This document shows positions 1-4,769 of a stretch of 11,804 nt of DNA, in pieces. The notes under the pieces are model-generated. The model searched no databases. It was not told where the DNA came from and was given only the letters and a program-made list of their open reading frames with translations. How positions within the stretch are numbered: position 1 is the first letter of the stretch; each line of letters starts with the position of its first letter. The stretch is from assembly GCA_015490055.1 (NCBI GenBank), contig WFYP01000017.1, positions 1-11,804 of the forward strand. The letters run 5' to 3'. Both the position numbers and the translations under genes were made by a program. The DNA comes from Nitratifractor sp. Lineage in GTDB: Bacteria > Campylobacterota > Campylobacteria > Campylobacterales > Sulfurovaceae.

Positions 1-2
1 TT

Positions 3-665
3 ACTGAAGAGACGCTACTCTCATACTACATAGATCAAAATGATGAACTAAGTAAATATTATATTAGTATTTTCAATATCAACGGTGCCCATGGACTTGT
101 GTACCACAGTCTCATCCATTTGCTAAAAATCCCAACTATTGTCATTACAGATCTAGATATAAAAAGGACCAAAGATGAAAAAGACAACTTTGTTCAAATT
201 GAAAGTTTAGAAAATAAAAAAACGACAAATAAGACAGTCGTAAAATACAATGAAGGTGATGATATCTCTTCAATTAGAAATTGTTTTAATATTAATAATT
301 TATATCTAACTTTCCAATCAGAGCAGATTGAGAATTTCTTTGCCACAAGTTTTGAAGAAGCTTTTATACTCCGTAATTTTGAGAACGAAATATTGAATAA
401 AGTCTTGAAAAATATAAAGCCGACAATATACCGGGACATCGTTGGTGAACCTGAAAATCGGACAAACTTATTAAGTGCCTCCTATAAATTGCAGATAAAA
501 TTATCAAGTAGTAAAAGTGACTTTGCAAACGAGCTCTTGTATCAGCTTAGTATAAAAAATGATGGTGATGAAGTTCCTGCTTTACCAGGATACATTCAAG
601 ATGCACTTGACTGGTTAAAAAATGAATTAAAGCCTGCCGAAGAAACTCAAGAGGTTGAAGCATGA
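3..665 (+). CDS. OLD-family nuclease, C-terminal part (GajA-like), cut by the window edge
   Basis: Open frame entering from the left edge; the N-terminal ABC-type ATPase domain lies outside the window. What remains (about 220 codons) starts inside a TOPRIM domain. TEETLLSYYID near the edge matches the helix after the catalytic Glu of TOPRIM. About 45 codons later the strand IPTIVITDLD carries the DxD metal-binding motif. A helical C-terminal region of unknown role follows. In OLD nucleases the ATPase dimerises and the TOPRIM domain cuts DNA. In Gabija, GajA is a nucleotide-sensing nickase partnered by helicase GajB. The stop codon overlaps the start of a UvrD-like helicase gene by 4 bp (ATGA), the arrangement of class 2 OLD/Gabija operons. 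A GTG at 99 is only an internal codon, not a start. The family call is firm; the Gabija assignment is inferred from the pair, because the first TOPRIM Glu and the Walker motifs cannot be seen. Confidence 0.8.
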   Translation, partial: TEETLLSYYIDQNDELSKYYISIFNINGAHGLVYHSLIHLLKIPTIVITDLDIKRTKDEKDNFVQIESLENKKTTNKTVVKYNEGDDISSIRNCFNINNLYLTFQSEQIENFFATSFEEAFILRNFENEILNKVLKNIKPTIYRDIVGEPENRTNLLSASYKLQIKLSSSKSDFANELLYQLSIKNDGDEVPALPGYIQDALDWLKNELKPAEETQEVEA

Positions 666-2701
666 GTTTAACTCAAGAATCACCAGAAGCAATTCAGGAG
701 GAAAAACAAATCCAGCAGAATATTTTTGATGCTATAGAGAGCTATCAAAATATTATTTTCAATGCTGGCGCAGGAGCTGGTAAAACATATTCACTTATTG
801 AGAGCCTAAAATATATCATAAATAACAAGGCCGAAAAGCTTGCACACCACAATCAAAATATTATCTGTATTACTTACACCAATGTTGCTACAAATGAGAT
901 AAAAGAAAGACTAGGAAATACAAAATTAGTAAAAGTCTCTACTATTCATGAAAGGTTATGGGATTTAATCAGTCCCTACCGAAAACAGTTAGTAGAAATT
1001 CATATCGAAAAGCTCAGTGAAGAATTAGAAATCATTCAAAGTGAGTTGGATACAGAAGCAAAGTTCCAAGTCTATCGCGACATTCATGACAAAGTTACTT
1101 TTATTGATTTGATGATTGAAAGCAAAAGCATCTATTATCAAAACAAAGACAAAAATGCAGCAGGATTTAAAACAGCCATCAAAGACTTTTTAAATGAAGA
1201 ATTTCATGGTTTACTAGGAAACGTAAGTAATTTCAAATCTCTTATCGGCAAACTCTACAAAATTAAAAATTATCAGATTTGTCTTGAAAAGATTGAACAG
1301 GGAGAATACAAACAAGTCGTCTATGACGCAAGATACAATAATGACAGACTTCATAAAATGATGATCAGTCATGATACTCTTTTAGAATATGCATATAGCC
1401 TCATAGATAGATATGACATGGTCAAGCAGATTATCATTGATAAATATCCCTTTATACTTGTGGATGAGTATCAAGATACTGCTGAAAAAGTAATTCGAAT
1501 ATTAAAATTGCTGGATGATCACTCTCAACAAATAAATCACAATCTTTTCATCGGTTATTTTGGAGATACAGCTCAAAATATTTATGATACTGGCGTTGGA
1601 AAGCGAATCTTCGAATTGCACACTGGATTGACTGCCATAGATAAAAGGTTCAATAGACGTTCTACTAATGAAATTATTCAGGTCATAAATACAATACGAA
1701 ATGACACTATTAATCAAGTGTCAATTTATAGTGATGCAGATGGTGGATCGGTTGTGTTTTATCAGGGAAGTGAAGATTCTATCGATGACTTTATTGAGCA
1801 CTATCAAGCAGAATGGGAAATAAACCAAGATAATAAATTGCATTGTTTAGTGCTGACGAACGAACTTGTCGCAAAATACAATAAGTTTGAAAATATTTTT
1901 CAAAAACTAAAAGCGACGCCATATTACAAGACAAACTGGAATAGTGTTACTACCGAGATTTTAAGTCACGATTTGTCAAAACTTGGAGAAATCCCAAATT
2001 TACTTTACAGACTAGTTGATTTCAAACAAAAAATTGAAAATCCAAAAACTCCTATTATTGATATTTTAAGTGAAAAGACATACAAGCATCTCACTTTTGC
2101 AAAACTAAAAGAACTAATTGTGCTTCTAAGATCAATAAATAGAAGTTCTTTAAAAAACTTTGTCGAGTCAATACTCCACATATATTCTGAAACAGAAATT
2201 CAAAATTTTAAAAGAGTAATTGAAGAGTTATTTGACCTCGAAGTGGTCACAACAGATTCGCCAATAGATCACATGTTAAGTAGATTATTTCCAAACGTTG
2301 AAGATGATGCAATTGAGAGTGCAAGACAAACTATTTATGAGTTATTGGAAGTAGATTTTGACGAATATATTGCTTGGTTTGAATTTGTAAACAAGATCGA
2401 AAATAAAGAGATTATTTATCATACTTATCATGGTACAAAAGGTGAAGAGTATGAAAATGTTGTCATAGTGATGCAAAACAAATTTGGATTTGATTCAAAT
2501 AAATTTCCTTACTATTTTAATAATTACTCAAATGAAAGTAATTTAACTGGTGATAACCTAGAGAAATTCATCAATACAAAAAACTTACTGTATGTCTCAT
2601 GTTCACGTGCTATAAAAAATTTGCGAATTTTGTACATTGATGAAATTACTAATTTTCAAAATGGAATCGAAGCGATTTTTGGTGATATACATGAGTATTG
2701 A
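662..2701 (+). CDS. UvrD/PcrA-like SF1A helicase (GajB-like) of an OLD-helicase defence pair
   Basis: A 679-residue superfamily 1A helicase. Visible motifs in order: Walker A AGAGAGKT (35-42), motif Ia TYTNVATNEI (71-80), motif II VDEYQDT (267-273), motif III GDTAQNIY (301-308), motif IV region DKRFNRRS (327-334), motif V HGTKGEEYENVVIV (590-603) and motif VI LLYVSCSRA (about 642-650). No nuclease domain follows. Family members unwind DNA with ATP; in Gabija the helicase partners the OLD nuclease in defence against phage. It is longer than the described GajB (about 494 residues), with extra helical sequence between motifs Ia and II and between IV and V. After motif III the usual FRG is replaced by DTGVGK. 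Its ATG overlaps the stop of the OLD gene, so translation is probably coupled. It could belong to a related OLD-UvrD system rather than Gabija proper. No terminator with a U-tract is seen after it. Confidence 0.85.
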   Translation: MSLTQESPEAIQEEKQIQQNIFDAIESYQNIIFNAGAGAGKTYSLIESLKYIINNKAEKLAHHNQNIICITYTNVATNEIKERLGNTKLVKVSTIHERLWDLISPYRKQLVEIHIEKLSEELEIIQSELDTEAKFQVYRDIHDKVTFIDLMIESKSIYYQNKDKNAAGFKTAIKDFLNEEFHGLLGNVSNFKSLIGKLYKIKNYQICLEKIEQGEYKQVVYDARYNNDRLHKMMISHDTLLEYAYSLIDRYDMVKQIIIDKYPFILVDEYQDTAEKVIRILKLLDDHSQQINHNLFIGYFGDTAQNIYDTGVGKRIFELHTGLTAIDKRFNRRSTNEIIQVINTIRNDTINQVSIYSDADGGSVVFYQGSEDSIDDFIEHYQAEWEINQDNKLHCLVLTNELVAKYNKFENIFQKLKATPYYKTNWNSVTTEILSHDLSKLGEIPNLLYRLVDFKQKIENPKTPIIDILSEKTYKHLTFAKLKELIVLLRSINRSSLKNFVESILHIYSETEIQNFKRVIEELFDLEVVTTDSPIDHMLSRLFPNVEDDAIESARQTIYELLEVDFDEYIAWFEFVNKIENKEIIYHTYHGTKGEEYENVVIVMQNKFGFDSNKFPYYFNNYSNESNLTGDNLEKFINTKNLLYVSCSRAIKNLRILYIDEITNFQNGIEAIFGDIHEY

Positions 2702-2722
2702 ACTTAACACAACAAAACCTAG

Positions 2723-2747
2723 CACCGAACAGGTAAACCTGTCGGTG
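2723..2747. repeat. Imperfect inverted repeat after the helicase gene
   Basis: CACCGAACAGGT and ACCTGTCGGTG form an 11-bp stem with one unpaired A and a two-base spacer. No U-tract follows on the plus strand, so it is a poor intrinsic terminator for the helicase gene. On the minus strand a weak run (GGTTTTGTTG) follows after a few bases. It sits 9 bp before the first base shared with the ATPase 3'-end copies (2756), marking the boundary between the defence genes and the ATPase array. Confidence 0.5.
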
Positions 2748-2757
2748 AAGTCAACCG

Positions 2758-2993
2758 TTAATACAAAAACCCAAACAGCCAAAGCGGGATTTTATTGCCA
2801 CTTCCTATCTCTATATCGTCAGCCACAACATAAGAGTTTGGCATATCTTTTATCTGTTTAAAGCCTTTGTTTTTACCACCAACCTCAAAAATATAATTTT
2901 CATCCACCAAAAAATAGCCTTGAGAAGAGACTTTTATATCATGTACTGCCGACACTTGATTTGCGAAAAAACTTTCTCTAACTGTGCCTATTT
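2758..2993 (-). pseudogene. ATPase 3'-end remnant, copy 1 (AAA_14/DUF4143 C-terminus)
   Basis: Encodes about the last 77 residues of the ATPase family, from IGTVRESFF to the shared end IPLWLFGFLY. The final ~45 residues are nearly identical to the intact neighbour. The stretch before them (about 30 residues, including NQVSAVHDIKVSSQ) differs clearly from the neighbour's SSMLIPNHTVQTAKK, so this end came from, or was converted by, another member of the family. The ATPase domain is absent. The open frame runs into the REP-like palindrome, where an ATG would give a spurious MYVFPNAIWEQE leader. No ribosome binding site or promoter is seen, so it is a remnant rather than a gene. Confidence 0.8.
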
Positions 2994-2999
2994 TCTCTT

Positions 3000-3090
3000 G
3001 TTCCCAAATTGCATTTGGGAACACATACAATTAAGGCAAAACCTAATAAAGTAACAATAAGCGCATATACTCCCAAATACAATTTGGGAG
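3000..3090. repeat. REP-like palindrome pair, first copy
   Basis: GTTCCCAAAT-TGC-ATTTGGGAAC (3000-3022, 10-bp arms) and CTCCCAAAT-ACA-ATTTGGGAG (3070-3090, 9-bp arms) are separated by 47 bp. Both are built on TCCCAAAT. Paired short palindromes of this kind resemble REP/BIME elements, which are mobilised by RAYT (REP-associated tyrosine) transposases. That assignment is by resemblance only; no transposase is in the window. Confidence 0.65.
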
Positions 3091-3123
3091 CAAGGACGGC
3101 TAATTTATTCCTCACGATAATCG

Positions 3124-3290
3124 TTAATACAAAAACCCAAATAGCCAAAGCGGGATTTTATTGCCACTTCCTATCTCTATATCATCAGCAACAACATAAG
3201 AGTTTGGCATATCTTTTATCTGCTTAAAGCCTTTATTTTTGCCACCTACTTCGAAAAGATATTTATCATCTATTAAAAAGTCGCCTTTTT
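3124..3290 (-). pseudogene. ATPase 3'-end remnant, copy 2
   Basis: Encodes the last ~55 residues, from KKGDFLIDDKY to IPLWLFGFLY, with a few substitutions against the intact gene (for example DDKYLFEVGG for DEKHIFEVGG). It stops at a run of T where the palindrome module begins. It is closer to the intact neighbour than copy 1 is, and shorter. It has no ATPase motifs and no start signal of its own. Confidence 0.8.
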
Positions 3291-3296
3291 TCTCTT

Positions 3297-3387
3297 GTTC
3301 CCAAATTGCATTTGGGAACATATACAACTAAAGCAAAACCTAATAAAGTAACAATAAGCTCATATACTCCCAAATACAATTTGGGAA
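3297..3387. repeat. REP-like palindrome pair, second copy
   Basis: GTTCCCAAAT-TGC-ATTTGGGAAC (3297-3319) and TCCCAAAT-ACA-ATTTGGGA (3368-3386), with the same spacing and order as the pair at 3000-3090 and only scattered base differences. The second palindrome has lost its outermost pair, ending GGGAAC instead of GGGAGC. Confidence 0.65.
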
Positions 3388-3420
3388 CAAGGACGGCTAA
3401 TTTATTCCTCACGATAATCG

Positions 3421-4614
3421 TTAATACAAAAACCCAAACAGCCAAAGCGGGATTTTATTGCCACTTCCTATCTCTATATCATCAGCCACGACATAAGAGT
3501 TTGGCACATCTTTTATCTGCTTAAAGCCTTTATTTTTACCACCAACTTCAAAAATATGTTTTTCATCTATCAAAAAGTCGCCTTTTTTAGCAGTTTGAAC
3601 TGTATGGTTTGGTATAAGCATACTGGATACAAAAATCTCTCTTAAAGTTCCAATTTCACTTTTATTGCAATAGGCATAGTGCAAATTGGTATTGTTTAGA
3701 TATATTTTATCAGGTTTTGTAAATATATTATCGCCTTTATGTTTAGATTTGATGGTAGTTAATATTTTAGCACGGTTTAAATACTCTAAAAATCTGTAAA
3801 GTCCTTTATAGTTATCTTTCATATCCATCTTTAGCAAAAGCTCTTTAATATTTGGCGTAAAAGGTTGCGATTCGCAAATAAGCCTAACCAATTTTTTTAA
3901 ATTTTGAATACTGCTATAATCTATAGGAAAGATTGCAGGAATATCCACTTCGATAACTGTATTTACTGTCTGGTTTAAACGCAATAGATAATCTTCTGTA
4001 TCTTCAAAATAGAATGGATAGTAGCCACTTTTAATATACTCTCTAAAAAGAAGTGTCATGTTAAATTTTTGCAATAATTCATAAGCTATATCTATATGAT
4101 TTGCTAATATCTCTTCTAGTGAATAGTTAGGAAGTGTTATATCTTTTTTTAGCTCAATAAATTCTCTAAAACTCATACCATAAACAGTATAAAGCACTGC
4201 TCGTCTGCTAAGGTCGGCTTTTGAGTTATCTATACTTAATGCACTACTTCCGCTAAAAATTACTTTAAGATTTAACAAATCGTATATCTTTTTTAACTCA
4301 TTTTCAAAATCTTTATATTTATGTATCTCATCAATTACTAAAACTTCGCCATCTTCTTTGCTAAAGGCATTAGCAACCTCAAATAAAGAAGGAATAGTTA
4401 AGATATCTGCACTAATATAGAGCTTTTTAGAAAAAGGCAACTCTAGCTCTTTTAGATATTGTATCAGGTAAGTAGTTTTACCCACACCTCTAGCACCTAC
4501 AATACCTACAAGCTTTTTATTAAGATTAATGCTTTTATGAAAGTATCTTTTATAAGTAAAATTATTAACCTCGAAAAGCTTTCGTTGATACTCTCTTAGC
4601 TCATTTAGCTTCAT
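3421..4614 (-). CDS. AAA_14/DUF4143-type ATPase
   Basis: Intact 397-residue protein. An AAA ATPase domain lies in the N-terminal half: Walker A GARGVGKT (40-47), Walker B VLVIDE (91-96), sensor-like SGSS (121-124), then LSRRAVLY, typical of AAA_14. A helical region and a C-terminal DUF4143-like domain follow. The last 60 residues contain GDFLID and IFEVGGKNK, resembling the D and E-x-K strands of a PD-(D/E)XK fold, as suggested for DUF4143. Cellular role is unknown; these proteins are widespread and often variable. The start is ATG with AAAAGG upstream. A TATAAT box lies about 30 bp upstream and 33-bp repeats behind it suggest autoregulation. Its 3' end is repeated twice downstream. It converges on the Gabija-like operon. 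Family call firm, function unassigned. Confidence 0.85.
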   Translation of the reverse strand: MKLNELREYQRKLFEVNNFTYKRYFHKSINLNKKLVGIVGARGVGKTTYLIQYLKELELPFSKKLYISADILTIPSLFEVANAFSKEDGEVLVIDEIHKYKDFENELKKIYDLLNLKVIFSGSSALSIDNSKADLSRRAVLYTVYGMSFREFIELKKDITLPNYSLEEILANHIDIAYELLQKFNMTLLFREYIKSGYYPFYFEDTEDYLLRLNQTVNTVIEVDIPAIFPIDYSSIQNLKKLVRLICESQPFTPNIKELLLKMDMKDNYKGLYRFLEYLNRAKILTTIKSKHKGDNIFTKPDKIYLNNTNLHYAYCNKSEIGTLREIFVSSMLIPNHTVQTAKKGDFLIDEKHIFEVGGKNKGFKQIKDVPNSYVVADDIEIGSGNKIPLWLFGFLY

Positions 4615-4644
4615 TTTAAAAACCTTTTAACACAAATATCCCTT

Positions 4645-4650
4645 ATTATA
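4645..4650 (-). promoter_or_regulatory. -10 box of the ATPase gene
   Basis: Perfect TATAAT on the minus strand, about 30 bp before the ATG at 4614. It predicts a transcript start near 4638 and a leader of about 24 nt. No good -35 hexamer is seen; the position is occupied by the palindromic repeat, common for Campylobacterota sigma70 promoters. Confidence 0.65.
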
Positions 4651-4652
4651 TC

Positions 4653-4737
4653 AAAATTAGACTTATAACTCTAATTTTAAATAGCATTTTTAGACTTATG
4701 ACTCTAATTTTCTATACTATTTTTAGATATGCAAGTC
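4653..4737. repeat. Three 33-bp direct repeats, two with palindromic core, upstream of the ATPase
   Basis: TTAGACTTATAACTCTAA begins at 4657, TTAGACTTATGACTCTAA at 4690, and a decayed TTAGATATGCAAG at 4723: exact 33-bp spacing. The first copy is a perfect palindrome with 9-bp arms, AAAATTAGA (4653-4661) and TCTAATTTT (4670-4678), around an 8-bp core. The ATTT tail before each next copy is also conserved. Spacing of about three helical turns places all copies on one face of the DNA, directly behind the -10 box, where a repressor or activator would bind. They could also be iteron-like sites bound by the ATPase itself; nothing in the sequence decides this. Confidence 0.75.
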
Positions 4738-4769
4738 AAAAAAAGTTGTAAATGTTCATAAACATTTAC
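4738..4769 (-). terminator. Rho-independent terminator of nnr-addA
   Basis: On the minus strand a perfect 9-bp stem, GTAAATGTT with AACATTTAC and a 4-base loop, is followed by AACTTTTTTT. The addA stop codon (4766-4768) lies inside the first stem arm, so ribosomes finishing addA reach the terminator. Confidence 0.8.

Larger units (their letters stand above)
2756..3590. repeat. Tandem array of ATPase 3' ends with REP-like spacers
   Basis: Three copies of one module begin at 2756, 3122 and 3419 with the same CGTTAATACAAAAACCC, spaced 366 and 297 bp apart. Each holds the minus-strand 3' end of the ATPase gene that is intact in the third copy. Copies 1 and 2 break off at a T-rich point and continue into CTCTTGTTCCC, a pair of palindromes, and a shared flank ending in CTCACGATAAT before the next copy. 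The spacers differ at only a handful of positions, so the duplication is fairly recent. The base left of copy 1 is unrelated to that flank, which fixes the left end at about 2756. Confidence 0.85.

Noticed and set aside
99..665. A complete small gene starting at the GTG at 99
   Set aside because: The same frame is open to the left edge and encodes the TOPRIM segment before the DxD motif, so this is the end of a longer gene.
2637..2861. Plus-strand open frames opposite the ATPase ends (2637-2861, 3009-3227, 3306-3524)
   Set aside because: They are antisense shadows of the repeated ATPase 3' end. Their similarity to one another only reflects the DNA repeat.
2758..3030. A 90-residue open frame beginning MYVFPNAIWEQE on the minus strand, and its twin at 3124-3327
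   Set aside because: The start codon and first residues come from the REP-like palindrome and the rest is a truncated ATPase tail. There is no ribosome site or promoter, so they are listed as pseudogene remnants.
2756..3420. CRISPR array
   Set aside because: Units are about 300-366 bp, contain coding remnants and have no short repeat-spacer pattern.
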